DNA from: Brachyspira suanatina
Lineage (GTDB): Bacteria; Spirochaetota; Brachyspiria; Brachyspirales; Brachyspiraceae
Reading direction: 5' to 3'
DNA: 64,000 bases
NCBI RefSeq assembly: GCF_001049755.1
Contig: NZ_CVLB01000001.1
Span: 558,001-622,000, forward strand
In this document: piece by piece, positions 53,629-62,615 of the stretch
Layout: every line of letters starts with the position of its first letter
Numbering within the stretch: position 1 is the stretch's first letter
Made by a program: the position numbers and the translations under genes
The notes under the pieces: model-generated
The model's database searches: none
What the model saw: only the letters and a program-made list of their open reading frames with translations
Told to the model about the DNA's origin: nothing

Positions 53629-54085
53629 TATCTTTTTTGTTTTTTATAGTATTTTTATCAATAATTTCAGCCTTAATCAATACATCTTCTAAATTTGTAA
53701 TATTATATATTGGTACTATATAATCATAAGCCCAATAATTTTTAAACATATTTTTATTTATAAAGTTATTTTTTTCTTCATCATTATTACAGTCATCTGT
53801 ATCCATTATTATAAAAATTTTAAAATCTTTGTCTATTATTGTTTTATGATTTTTTATTTCTAAATAGTCATTATATGTATTCTTAAAATTATCCAATGTA
53901 TTAATATCTTTACCGTTTAATCTTTTCATTATGCTAGATATTTGTATAGAATGTTTTCCATTATCTTTTGATATTATATGAATATTATTTAATCTTAATT
54001 TATTTTTTATAAAATTACACATTTGTAATTCAGATTTTCCATGAACAATAACTATAGCTTTAAGATAATTTCCTATATATGACAT
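53594..54085 (-). CDS. TOPRIM-like partner protein of an AAA ATPase (frameshifted at the 3' end)
   Basis: The in-frame part is 163 residues. It starts KAIVIVHGKSELQMCNFI, the glutamate strand of a TOPRIM-like fold, and has FKIFIIMDTDDCNNDEE near residue 92, the matching DxD motif, then IVPIYNITNLEDVLIKA. Such small TOPRIM-type proteins accompany AAA/SMC-like ATPases in phage-defence pairs (compare RloB/AbiL, PARIS AriB, OLD-type). It is translationally coupled to the ATPase: its ribosome-binding GGAGG overlaps the ATPase stop, 4 bp apart. The C-terminal end is disrupted by an A9 tract. Confidence 0.7.
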   Translation of the reverse strand: MSYIGNYLKAIVIVHGKSELQMCNFIKNKLRLNNIHIISKDNGKHSIQISSIMKRLNGKDINTLDNFKNTYNDYLEIKNHKTIIDKDFKIFIIMDTDDCNNDEEKNNFINKNMFKNYWAYDYIVPIYNITNLEDVLIKAEIIDKNTIKNKKDKKKLYKNISNY

Positions 54086-54089
54086 ATAG

Positions 54090-55430
54090 TTATTCCTCCA
54101 ATATATCTTTAAAATCTATATCAGAAACAATTGGAATACCATAATATATTCCTTTCAAATATCTTTTTCTAAAATTTATATTTGGATGTTCATTTTCATA
54201 ATCTGTTATAGGAACTAATATTTTTTTTCCTTCGCTGTCTATATTAAATATATATATACATTCTTTTTTTATATCTGACTCTAAAATAGTTGTATTATGA
54301 GTTGTTAATATAAATTGTCCCTTAATATCAGCAAATAATGATTTTAGTATTGATGCTGTTAAAATATCATGTATACCGCTGTCTAATTCATCTATTGCTA
54401 CTACATTATTTTTTTTCGTAGATGATATTATTAATTGGAATAAATCAAGCAGTTTTTGTGTACCTCTTGATTCTAATTTAAAGTCTATATCTATAATTTT
54501 TCCGTATATTTGTTTTTTTATAAATAAATTATAATGAAGTTTATTATCTTTTATTTCTTTTTTATAATATACTTCCTTTATATCACTGTAAATAGCCGTA
54601 AAAAAATTATTTAATATTTTTTCTGTATGATTAAGCTTTTTTTCCTCATTTATTTTTATAGAACCATTATACATTCTAGGAATAAATTTTTTATCTATAC
54701 TTATTTTTCCTTTTTCTATATTACTGCTATTTTTCATATAAATAGACATTGATAAAAAATATTTAATAACATCAAAAATATTTTTATTTATATTTTTTGA
54801 TATATATTGTTTATTTTTCTCTTTTTTTTCAAATAAGAGAATAGATAAAAAAGAATGTTTACCCCAAAACTTATCCACTAAATCTTTTATTTCATTTAAA
54901 TATTTATCAGATTTAAATAATGATGGATTTATATAATTCTCTTTATTATTATTAGATAATTCAAAATATTTTGTTTTATTTTTATCTAATACATACTCTA
55001 ATTTTTCTTTTACAATACCTTTATGATCAGTTTCAATATGATATAGTCCATTTTTACCATCTAATTTAAACCCAAATTCCAAAATCATATTATCTTTAGA
55101 ACCAATAGTTTTGGTTTCTTCTATTATATCAGTTATATTATCCAATATTTTTAAATTTTCTTTTAGCATTTTATTAATTAATAATTCCAATTCTTTTTCA
55201 TCATCTTTATTTTTCATTTTTTCTAGCATAAACTTATCTAAGACGGTTTTGTATATTTTAGTATTTAATGTGTCAAATAAAGTAAAAAATGCATTTATAA
55301 AATTAGTCTTACCAGCACCATTTTCCCCATAAATTATAATCATTTTTTTTGGATTATTTTTTGATGATGTTAAATCTACTTCAAAATCAACTAATGATTT
55401 ATAATTTTTAAGTTTTACATAAGTAAACAT
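54090..55430 (-). CDS. AAA_21-type (OLD/RloA-like) ATPase
   Basis: A 446-residue SMC/ABC-like ATPase. Walker A is IYGENGAGKTNFINAF near residue 33; an ABC-type signature region LESRGTQKLLDLFQLI lies near 325, Walker B VVAIDELDSGIH near 348, and the H-loop FILTTHNTTIL near 378. The C-terminal LKGIYYGIPIVSDIDF resembles the ending of ATPases paired with RloB/TOPRIM proteins. The middle (about 100-300) is a lysine/asparagine-rich coiled-coil insertion. Together with the next gene it forms a compact two-gene operon. By family it is a candidate phage-defence ATPase. Confidence 0.85.
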   Translation of the reverse strand: MFTYVKLKNYKSLVDFEVDLTSSKNNPKKMIIIYGENGAGKTNFINAFFTLFDTLNTKIYKTVLDKFMLEKMKNKDDEKELELLINKMLKENLKILDNITDIIEETKTIGSKDNMILEFGFKLDGKNGLYHIETDHKGIVKEKLEYVLDKNKTKYFELSNNNKENYINPSLFKSDKYLNEIKDLVDKFWGKHSFLSILLFEKKEKNKQYISKNINKNIFDVIKYFLSMSIYMKNSSNIEKGKISIDKKFIPRMYNGSIKINEEKKLNHTEKILNNFFTAIYSDIKEVYYKKEIKDNKLHYNLFIKKQIYGKIIDIDFKLESRGTQKLLDLFQLIISSTKKNNVVAIDELDSGIHDILTASILKSLFADIKGQFILTTHNTTILESDIKKECIYIFNIDSEGKKILVPITDYENEHPNINFRKRYLKGIYYGIPIVSDIDFKDILEE

Positions 55431-55579
55431 TGTATTTTAACCTTTATTTTATCGATTTTTATTACATTTTATCATAAAATCAACAAAAATCAACCATAAA
55501 CAATAATTACTCTTTACAATAACAAGTTTTATATTATAATTGTTTCATTATTATAAAAACTATTACTAGGAGTTGTGCA

Positions 55580-57109
55580 ATGATTAAAAGAGCATTGATA
55601 TCTGTATTTTATAAAGACGGAATATTAGACTTTGCCAAGTTTTTAACTTCAAAAAATGTGGAAATAGTTTCTACAGGCGGAACTTATAAATATTTGAAAG
55701 AAAATAATATACCAGTTATAGAGGTTGCTGAAGTTACAGGAGCTAAAGAAATGCTTGACGGCAGAGTAAAAACTTTAGACCCAAAAATACATGGAGCAAT
55801 ACTTGCTATAAGAGATAACCCTACTCATATGGAAACTATTAAGGAAAGAGGTATAACTCCTATTGATATGGTTATAGTTAATCTTTATCCTTTCTTTGAA
55901 AAAGTACAAGATGATAATTTGAAATTTGAAGAAAAGATTGAATTTATTGATATAGGCGGCCCTACTATGCTTCGTTCTGCTGCTAAGTCTTTCAAAGATG
56001 TTGTTGTTATAAGCGATGTTAAAGATTATGATTTAGTAAAAAGTGAAATGGAAAAAGGCGAAGTTAGTTTTGAAACAAAAAAATATTTAGCTTCTAAAGT
56101 ATTTAATTTGACTTCTGCTTATGATGCTGCAGTGTCAGAGTTTATGTTTAATTCATTAGAAAATAAAGAAAGCAAACAACTTAATTATTTAAATATGTCT
56201 TATGCATTAAAAGAAGAATTAAGATACGGAGAAAATCCTCATCAAGGAGCAAGCTATTATGTATCAACTACAGATAAAGGCTCTATGAAAGATTTTGAAC
56301 AATTAAACGGAAAAGAACTTTCATTTAATAATATCAGAGATATGGATATAGCTTTAAAAATAGTATTAGAATTTGATGAATCTAAAAAAGAGTATGCTTG
56401 TTCTGCTATAAAACACTCTACTCCTTGCGGTGCTGCTTTGGGTTCTAATGTATTAGAGGCTTATAATAGAACTTATGAATGCGATCCTACTTCTATATTC
56501 GGCGGAATAGTAGCTTTCAATAGCACAGTAGATGAGGCAACTGCAAAAGAACTTATTAAAATATTTTTAGAAATTGTTATTGCTAAAGACTTTACTCCTG
56601 AAGCTTTGGAAGTATTAAAAAGCAAAAAGAATTTAAGAGTTATAAAATATAAAACTAATACTAATGATAAGATCAATCTTGTTAAAGTTGACGGCGGATT
56701 ACTTGTTCAAGATGAAGATACTACTTTGATAGAAGATTATAAAGTTGTAACAGAGAAAAAGCCTACTGAAGAAGAAATGAAGAATTTAATATTTGGAATG
56801 AAAGTTGTAAAATATGCTAAATCAAATGCCATAGTAGTAATAAAAGACTTTATGGCTAAAGGTATAGGAAGCGGACAAACTAACAGAATTTGGGCTTGCG
56901 AAGATGCTTTAGAGAGAGCAGGAGATGGAGTTGTAATGGCATCTGATGCTTTCTTCCCATTCAGAGATGTAGTGGACGCTTGTGCCAAATACAATATTAA
57001 AGCTATAATTCAGCCAGGAGGATCTATGAGAGATCAGGAATCAATAGATGCTTGTAATGAACATGGTATAGCTATGATATTTACTGGAATAAGACATTTT
57101 AAACATTAA
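55580..57109 (+). CDS. purH: Bifunctional AICAR transformylase/IMP cyclohydrolase
   Basis: Catalyses the last two steps of IMP synthesis. The N-terminal MGS-like IMP cyclohydrolase domain (about residues 1-195) has [22 protein letters not shown] and [19 protein letters not shown]; the AICAR transformylase domain follows with [27 protein letters not shown] (catalytic Lys-His), [16 protein letters not shown] and [14 protein letters not shown]. At 509 residues it has the usual length. Single gene with its own strong terminator. No purine riboswitch is visible in the 149-bp upstream gap. Confidence 0.96.
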   Translation: MIKRALISVFYKDGILDFAKFLTSKNVEIVSTGGTYKYLKENNIPVIEVAEVTGAKEMLDGRVKTLDPKIHGAILAIRDNPTHMETIKERGITPIDMVIVNLYPFFEKVQDDNLKFEEKIEFIDIGGPTMLRSAAKSFKDVVVISDVKDYDLVKSEMEKGEVSFETKKYLASKVFNLTSAYDAAVSEFMFNSLENKESKQLNYLNMSYALKEELRYGENPHQGASYYVSTTDKGSMKDFEQLNGKELSFNNIRDMDIALKIVLEFDESKKEYACSAIKHSTPCGAALGSNVLEAYNRTYECDPTSIFGGIVAFNSTVDEATAKELIKIFLEIVIAKDFTPEALEVLKSKKNLRVIKYKTNTNDKINLVKVDGGLLVQDEDTTLIEDYKVVTEKKPTEEEMKNLIFGMKVVKYAKSNAIVVIKDFMAKGIGSGQTNRIWACEDALERAGDGVVMASDAFFPFRDVVDACAKYNIKAIIQPGGSMRDQESIDACNEHGIAMIFTGIRHFKH

Positions 57110-57131
57110 TAAGTTATTGATTGTAATTTCA

Positions 57132-57161
57132 AAGCGAAGTTAATTTTCATTAGCTTCGCTT
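57132..57161 (+). terminator. Intrinsic terminator of purH
   Basis: AAGCGAAG and CTTCGCTT (8 bp, with further A-T pairs inside), followed by TTTTTT, 23 bp past the stop. Confidence 0.93.
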
Positions 57162-57207
57162 TTTTATAGATTAAAATTTTTAATAAAGGGAAAAAGATAT
57201 TTTTTAA

Positions 57208-57618
57208 TTATTTTAAACTTGATGAAAGCTGAAAATATCCAGCATGAGTAAGATTATTGATATTAGTAAATCCCAATTTATACATACGCATACAAGCTGC
57301 ACCTGAACGGCTTCCGCTTGCACAATAAACTATATACTCTTTATTTTTATCTAATTTTGACATTTTTTCATTGAATTTAGAATCGTCTAAAGGAATATTT
57401 ATACTGTTTTTTATGTATCCGCTTTGCTGAACTTCCATATAGCTTCTTACATCTATTAAACCTATATCTTTATTGTTTTTATAAATTGAGACAGCATCAT
57501 TTAGATTTATGTTTTTAAATTTTCCTTTACTTCTTATATTGAATATAATTTTTCTTGCTGCGCTTAATATTATAAAAGTTAATATAAGACCAATTATTAA
57601 AGTTAATGTATTACTCAT
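57208..57618 (-). CDS. Membrane-anchored rhodanese-like protein
   Basis: A 136-residue protein with one N-terminal membrane helix (about residues 5-22) followed by a single rhodanese domain. The active-site loop is YCASGSRSGAACMRM near residue 99, with the catalytic Cys in CASGSRS, and IGLIDVRSYMEVQQSGYI is the first conserved box. Rhodaneses carry persulfide sulfur; membrane-anchored forms are common in anaerobes. Substrate unknown. It is downstream of tenA on the same strand, 78 bp away, with a hairpin in between. Confidence 0.88.
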   Translation of the reverse strand: MSNTLTLIIGLILTFIILSAARKIIFNIRSKGKFKNINLNDAVSIYKNNKDIGLIDVRSYMEVQQSGYIKNSINIPLDDSKFNEKMSKLDKNKEYIVYCASGSRSGAACMRMYKLGFTNINNLTHAGYFQLSSSLK

Positions 57619-57630
57619 TTTGTAAATACT

Positions 57631-57664
57631 CCCTGTATGTATATTAATATTATAACATACAGGG
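57631..57664 (-). terminator. Hairpin between tenA and the rhodanese gene
   Basis: CCCTGTATGT and ACATACAGGG form a perfect 10-bp stem with a 14-nt AT-rich loop that can pair further. It lies 32 bp past the tenA stop. No U run follows on the minus strand, so it may be a weak terminator or an RNA-stability element for the rhodanese transcript. Confidence 0.55.
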
Positions 57665-57695
57665 AAGTAAATTTCAATTAATTTATTTAAAAGTT

Positions 57696-58355
57696 TTATA
57701 CATTATGGAAATCATCTAAATCATAAGCATCATTCCAAAATTTATATTCCCAAATAAATGCTATATCAAAAACAGCTATCATTTTTTCTTTTACAGCTAA
57801 AGAAGCATTATCGTATAAATTATCTAGAATTTTAATCATATATTCTGTTGCCTTAGAGAATTCCTCATCAGCATAAGTATCAATCCATTTTCTATACGGA
57901 TTATTTTCAACTTCTGCATTCGCTTTTATGTATTTGCCCAATTCATTATATATCCAAAAACAAGGCAGTATAGATGAAGCGGCAGTTTCAAAAGCTTCAG
58001 TATGAGCAGTATTAATAAGAAAACTTGTATACCCTAAATTAGCAGTTGTAATTTTATTTGTATTTTCAAATTTAAAAGTATCTCTAAAGTATTTATGCAC
58101 AATTTCTTCTTCTACTATATAAGAGTTGATAGATGATTTCAAAAAAACTAATGCATAATCCACATTATGTATTTTTGAAGAAATTATAGCTAAAGCTTTA
58201 GAATAGTATTTCAAATATAAACTGTCTTGTTCTATATAGTATGAAAATTTATTTTTATCTAAACTTCCATCCATAAGCTCTTTATTGAAATTTGTATTAA
58301 TTATTTTATTATATAGATCTTCATTTCTTTTCCACACTATTTCTGAAAATTTCAT
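57696..58355 (-). CDS. tenA: TenA-family aminopyrimidine aminohydrolase (thiaminase II type)
   Basis: A 219-residue all-helical enzyme that salvages the pyrimidine of thiamine from breakdown products. Family features: YYIEQDSLYLKYYSKALA near residue 40, VEEEIVHKYF, the GYTSFLINTAHTEAF block and SSILPCFWIYNELG with the nucleophilic Cys near 132, and FIWEYKFWNDAY at the end with the conserved Glu. The next gene upstream on the same strand is an oligopeptide-binding lipoprotein with a TPP riboswitch, so the pair suggests thiamine-related salvage. Confidence 0.92.
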   Translation of the reverse strand: MKFSEIVWKRNEDLYNKIINTNFNKELMDGSLDKNKFSYYIEQDSLYLKYYSKALAIISSKIHNVDYALVFLKSSINSYIVEEEIVHKYFRDTFKFENTNKITTANLGYTSFLINTAHTEAFETAASSILPCFWIYNELGKYIKANAEVENNPYRKWIDTYADEEFSKATEYMIKILDNLYDNASLAVKEKMIAVFDIAFIWEYKFWNDAYDLDDFHNV

Positions 58356-58434
58356 TTTTATTTCCTCTCATTCATTATAAAAGTATTATTTTTAAATATT
58401 ATCATTTTATCATTTAAATATTATTTTTTAAATA

Positions 58435-60042
58435 TCATTCTTCTAAATAAGCATAGTTGAATTTATATCTTCCCAAAGGCTCATCAACATAATTTTTAAG
58501 TTTAGGATTAACTATCAAAAAATCAGTTCTATATATAAATGGTATAATAGGAACTTCATCAAAAAGAATTGATTCAGCTTCTTTCAAAGCTTCCATTCTT
58601 TTTTGTGCATTTGTGGCAGTAGTGGCAAACTCTATCAAAGAATCATATCTTGCATTTGAAAATCCTCCGTAATTTATATCACTATAGCTAGTCATAATTT
58701 GAAGCATTGTAATAGGATCATTATAATCACCAGTCCAGCTTGTTCTAGCCATTTGATAATTTCCGGATTCTCTGAAAGGCAAAGTAATTTTTGATTCTTC
58801 TGTTCTAACCATTACATCTATATTAAGAGTATTTTTCCACATTTGCTGAATTGCTTCCAAAACAGTAGTATAAAATCCAGATGATACTTTTACTTCTAAA
58901 ATTGGAAAATTTTCTCCATTAGGATATCCTGCTTCGGCTAATAATTTTTTTGCTTCTTCTACATTATTACTATAATTGTTTGCTATGATATAATTACTGC
59001 TTTCCTCTCTGAAGGATTTTTCAAGTCCTTTTACAACAGGAGGGACAAATGCTTCTGCTGGTATTAATTTACCGTATCCTATATTTGATACTATGTAGTT
59101 TCTATCTATTGCAAGAGATAATGCTTTTCTTACTCTTTTATCAGACAATGTTTTATCTTTATTATTTAAATCCAAATAATAAACTCCTATAATATCACTT
59201 ACAGCCATTAAATTATCATTTATTAAATTTTCTATTTCACCAATAGGAGGGGCATTTATAGAAAAATCAACATCTCCTGTTCTTACGGCATTAAGTGAAA
59301 TATATTCATCAGCTATCAAAACAAAATTAATTTTTTTAGCTACTTGATTAGTATAATTCCAATAATTAGTATTTATTTCAAAAGCAAGCAGTTCATCAGG
59401 TTTTCTTTCTACCATTTTGTATGCTCCGTTTCCTATATAAGTTTCAGGATTCCAAGTCCAATCATCACCGTATTTTTCTATTATATCCTTTCTTACAGGC
59501 ATATAAACTCCTCCGGAAGCTAGTATATCTGTAAAGTATAGTGTAGGTGCTTCAAGTTCTATTGTAAGAGTATTTTCATCTATTGCATTTACTCCTAGAT
59601 TTTCTACGGACTGTTTCCCTCTTATTATATCTTTTGCATTTTTTATATATTCCATTAAATAACTTATAGGTGATGCAGTTTTCGGATCAACAGCTCTTCT
59701 ATAGGAATATACAAAATCATCGGCTGTAACTTTTTTACCGTCGCTCCATTTGGCATCATCTCTTAAATGAAATGTATATGTAAGGCTGTCATCGCTTATC
59801 TCCCATTTGTCAGAAACGCCTCCTACAATATTTCCGTTTATATCCTTATTAAGAAGTCCTTCAAATGCATGATTAATATAAATATATCCGTAAGTTTCAT
59901 CATTCAAAGCCGGGTCTATAGTATTAAGTTCATAGCCGAGATTTACATTGATTTCGTCTTTGATATTTTTTGTTTGTTTTTTGCAAGATATAAAAAATGC
60001 AAATAAAATTAATAGAATAATAAATGTTTGTTTTGAAGTCAT
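58435..60042 (-). CDS. OppA-like (family 5) ABC-transporter substrate-binding lipoprotein
   Basis: A 535-residue extracytoplasmic solute-binding protein with an FFISCKKQ lipobox (Cys20). The SBP_bac_5 signature is present: HAFEGLLNKDINGNIVGG then YTFHLRDDAKWSDGKKVTADDFVYSYRR (split), and RVRKALSLAIDRNYIV, all typical for oligopeptide (OppA/DppA) binding proteins. Permease and ATPase genes are not adjacent. A TPP riboswitch and a terminator-like hairpin lie in its 5' leader. Members of this family bind peptides, but the context suggests a thiamine-related ligand. Shine-Dalgarno AAAGGAG. Confidence 0.92.
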   Translation of the reverse strand: MTSKQTFIILLILFAFFISCKKQTKNIKDEINVNLGYELNTIDPALNDETYGYIYINHAFEGLLNKDINGNIVGGVSDKWEISDDSLTYTFHLRDDAKWSDGKKVTADDFVYSYRRAVDPKTASPISYLMEYIKNAKDIIRGKQSVENLGVNAIDENTLTIELEAPTLYFTDILASGGVYMPVRKDIIEKYGDDWTWNPETYIGNGAYKMVERKPDELLAFEINTNYWNYTNQVAKKINFVLIADEYISLNAVRTGDVDFSINAPPIGEIENLINDNLMAVSDIIGVYYLDLNNKDKTLSDKRVRKALSLAIDRNYIVSNIGYGKLIPAEAFVPPVVKGLEKSFREESSNYIIANNYSNNVEEAKKLLAEAGYPNGENFPILEVKVSSGFYTTVLEAIQQMWKNTLNIDVMVRTEESKITLPFRESGNYQMARTSWTGDYNDPITMLQIMTSYSDINYGGFSNARYDSLIEFATTATNAQKRMEALKEAESILFDEVPIIPFIYRTDFLIVNPKLKNYVDEPLGRYKFNYAYLEE

Positions 60043-60117
60043 AAAAAGCTCCTTTAAATTAAAATAGAAAATAGAGATTTTTATAACACCGTTTGTCTTG
60101 TTTATTTTAGATAATTT

Positions 60118-60157
60118 AATAAAACAAGACCAACTTTAGAAAAGGTCTCATTTTATT
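60118..60157 (-). terminator. Expression-platform hairpin of the TPP riboswitch
   Basis: On the minus strand AATAAAATGAGACC and GGTCTTGTTTTATT pair over 14 bp (two G-U), and the 3' arm ends in a U-rich TTTTATT. It lies between the aptamer and the lipoprotein gene, as expected for a transcription-attenuating platform. Confidence 0.7.
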
Positions 60158-60187
60158 AAAAGTATAAAGAAAATAATAAAAGAGATA

Positions 60188-60290
60188 ATTCCCTACGCTG
60201 GCATTACCCAAACAGGTTATAAGGGTCGAAGTTTTTATAAAAAATAATTATGTAAACTTCCTCTCAGCCTTTTCAAGCTCCCCAAGTTGA
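60188..60290 (-). promoter_or_regulatory. TPP (thiamine pyrophosphate) riboswitch
   Basis: The minus strand shows the THI-element core in order: GGGGAGC, then GGCTGAGAGGAAG (the CUGAGA motif), CTTCGACCC, AACCTGTTTGGGTAATGCC, and AGCGTAGGGA. All highly conserved aptamer parts (P2 to P5 junctions) are present. It directly precedes the OppA-like lipoprotein gene. TPP would normally switch off expression. Confidence 0.95.
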
Positions 60291-60353
60291 AAAAATGATA
60301 TAATATATTTTATTTTTTTCAATAACAAATTATTATTTTTTATTATTGCTAAT

Positions 60354-60410
60354 AAAAATTGTTCGCTCTAAGGCTCTGTCAAGTAAACTTGCCAGAGGTT
60401 CACAATTTTT
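60354..60410. other. Nested inverted repeat (possible structured RNA)
   Basis: Outer arms AAAAATTGT and ACAATTTTT enclose CTCTG-T-CAAG-taaa-CTTG-C-CAGAG, giving a strong two-part hairpin. The inner part is G+C-richer than the surroundings. It could be a terminator, a leader RNA or a small RNA; it lies just upstream of the riboswitch promoter region. Confidence 0.45.
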
Positions 60411-60574
60411 ATAATTGGCTTTACAATATTTAAAAATTATTATTATTTATTATTGTTATGCTTATCTACGAAGTCTGCTTTTCTATGTTGCCTAAATAAT
60501 ATTATCAATAAAATTTATATAATGATATTGTTAAGTTTTAAAGCGATAATAAAAATTATTTGCTCTATATCGTG

Positions 60575-60861
60575 TATATACTAAAAATTTTAGAGTTTGT
60601 TAATTTTTTTGTTGTTCTTTTTCCCGCCGTAAAAAGAACCAAAAAGTGCAAGGATAAAATTAGTACTAAATCATACTAAAAATTGTTTTACATGTAATAT
60701 AAATTATCAATTTAAGCTAAAATATAGCCCTTCGCCGCAGGCGGGCTGTGCCTGCTTCTTTGTGGCAACAAAAGAAGTGGGATATGGGGCAAAGCCCCAT
60801 ATATTAAAAAGAAAATATAATTTTAATTTTGACAAAATATAGTTGTAGTTGTTTAGGTATA
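60575..60861. repeat. Dispersed repeat family B, copy 5
   Basis: Starts TATATACTAAAAATTTTAGAG and ends with TTTTGACAAAATATAG then TTGTAGTTGTTTAGGTATA, with a 6-bp duplication (AGTTGT) at the far end compared with copy 3. Inside are GTTCTTTTT/AAAAAGAAC around CCCGCCGT (60611-60650) and ATGGGGC/GCCCCAT around AAA (60785-60801). Confidence 0.7.
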
Positions 60862-60923
60862 ACTTAAAAGGCTATGCCAAATAAACTTTTAAACGTTGAT
60901 GATTTTATGACTAGCTTTCTACT

Positions 60924-62615
60924 TTATTTATCAAAATGGTATTTAAACTCTATAGTATATGATTCTACTGGTTCATCAGGCAATAAATATGTTTCAGGAT
61001 TTTTCATCATCATTTGAAGCATATCAGCTTGTGCCTTATAATACATAGATTCATAATAATTACCATTACGATAGTAATTACGATAATACATCATTAATTC
61101 GTTTATTACTTGATAATATATAGTATAATTTTGTATTCTTGATTTAATTGCAGTATAATCAACTAATTGTATTATTTTATTATTAATATTAAAGAGCATA
61201 GTATCTTTTCCAGAATGCCATATTATAGATTTTTCATCATAATTTATAGGTGTTAATAGACTCCAATCACTTTCTTTAGCATATCTAGGATCAACATCTG
61301 TAACCATAAATAGATTTTTACCAGCATTTTTTACATGTTCAGGCTTTATTACAAAGTCGGTTTCTCCTCTATTTAAAGCTGCCTTTATTTCATTTATAGG
61401 CGGGATAGGCAGAAAGTATCTATTAAAATCATATGTTACCATATAAGTATTATAAGTTTGATAATATACCTTATTATAATATTCTACCCAGTTAGGAGGT
61501 GTAGGAGTTTTATCTCTTTTTTTAACTATTCCTAAATCTCCATGGAAATCATCTACATATGAGTCAATGTCTTTAGGAGTCTCTCCATTGAATTTTTGCC
61601 AATCTATAAAATTTTCTGTGACCCATTTATCATTATTTTTTATTGGTGTTAAAGTCCATACATTATTAATCTTTTTATACATACATTGCTTTCCATTTTC
61701 CAAATAAAATTTTCCATCATTATATTTAGCCTCAAAATCAGAAACATTTCCCCAAGGAGTTTTTCCTACTTCCTCCCAATTATTTGGATCAGACATATCT
61801 TTATCTCTATGTATTCTATAATATTTATCTTTGCTTACAGTATAATCAGGTAAAATTCTTGATCCATCTGGGTTTTCTTCATAAAATGTTTCTCTAAGAT
61901 CATATAAATAAATATAATCACCTACTAATGCCATTTTTAAATTTGCTAATCCAAATCTTCCTTGCCAGCTTTTTGGTTTAGAACTGTCTAATTGTGTAGG
62001 TGAAGGAAGATTCATATATGTATGATATTGACCATATTTTTGCCAATTTAATAAGTCAGTAGATCTATAATAAATATCTGGATATATTAACTCCTTATAA
62101 TATTCTATATTTACATCTTTATTTAAAGCTTTATCAAAATATTTATATGTTTCTTTAGAACACTTTAATTCTCCATAATTATAAGGCTCAAATATAATTT
62201 CATCATCATTTATAACATTTGCTTGATATAAATAATTCCAAGGACTAGTTTCTACAGTTCCTAAATTTTTTGCTACAATGTTTATTTTACCGTCATTATC
62301 TAATTCTAAAATTAATGTATGATCTTTATAATTAAATTGTTTCATGTTTTTATCATAGGTATATGAATATTGAGCTAATATATACCATTTTCCTCTAAAA
62401 AAGAATTTCTTTTGAAATCCTCCAAATACTAGAGACTCATCATTATTATTTTCAGATACTGTTATGCTTACAGGCTTTAATTTATCAGGTATTCTAAAAT
62501 CAGTAGGCGGAGGAATTTTGTTAGGTGAAAGTATATTTATTTTTTTACATGAAATAAGAGATATTATTATAAATATTATAATAAAGATATATTTTTTATC
62601 TTTTAAATTAAACAT
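60924..62615 (-). CDS. Large hypothetical lipoprotein
   Basis: A 563-residue predicted lipoprotein: a basic N-terminus, hydrophobic core and LISCKK lipobox (Cys23). The mature part is rich in aromatic residues and short beta units (GKWYILAQYSYTYD, GDYIYLYDLRETF, GKFYLENGKQCMYKK) suggestive of a beta-propeller-like fold, with DLLNWQKYGQYHT and NNWEEVGKTPWGN motifs at regular spacing, resembling sialidase/glycoside-hydrolase blade motifs. The family is not recognised. It stands between a repeat-filled gap and the divergent MBOAT gene. Confidence 0.6.
   Translation of the reverse strand: MFNLKDKKYIFIIIFIIISLISCKKINILSPNKIPPPTDFRIPDKLKPVSITVSENNNDESLVFGGFQKKFFFRGKWYILAQYSYTYDKNMKQFNYKDHTLILELDNDGKINIVAKNLGTVETSPWNYLYQANVINDDEIIFEPYNYGELKCSKETYKYFDKALNKDVNIEYYKELIYPDIYYRSTDLLNWQKYGQYHTYMNLPSPTQLDSSKPKSWQGRFGLANLKMALVGDYIYLYDLRETFYEENPDGSRILPDYTVSKDKYYRIHRDKDMSDPNNWEEVGKTPWGNVSDFEAKYNDGKFYLENGKQCMYKKINNVWTLTPIKNNDKWVTENFIDWQKFNGETPKDIDSYVDDFHGDLGIVKKRDKTPTPPNWVEYYNKVYYQTYNTYMVTYDFNRYFLPIPPINEIKAALNRGETDFVIKPEHVKNAGKNLFMVTDVDPRYAKESDWSLLTPINYDEKSIIWHSGKDTMLFNINNKIIQLVDYTAIKSRIQNYTIYYQVINELMMYYRNYYRNGNYYESMYYKAQADMLQMMMKNPETYLLPDEPVESYTIEFKYHFDK

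Larger units (their letters stand above)
60300..60923. other. Gene-free interval with a nested hairpin and a family B repeat
   Basis: About 620 bp between the TPP riboswitch and the next lipoprotein gene. It holds a nested inverted repeat at 60354-60410 and a full-length family B repeat at 60575-60861. No gene is seen. Confidence 0.5.

Noticed and set aside
55431-55579. A purine riboswitch before purH.
   Set aside because: No aptamer-like three-way junction or conserved core is visible in the 149-bp gap.
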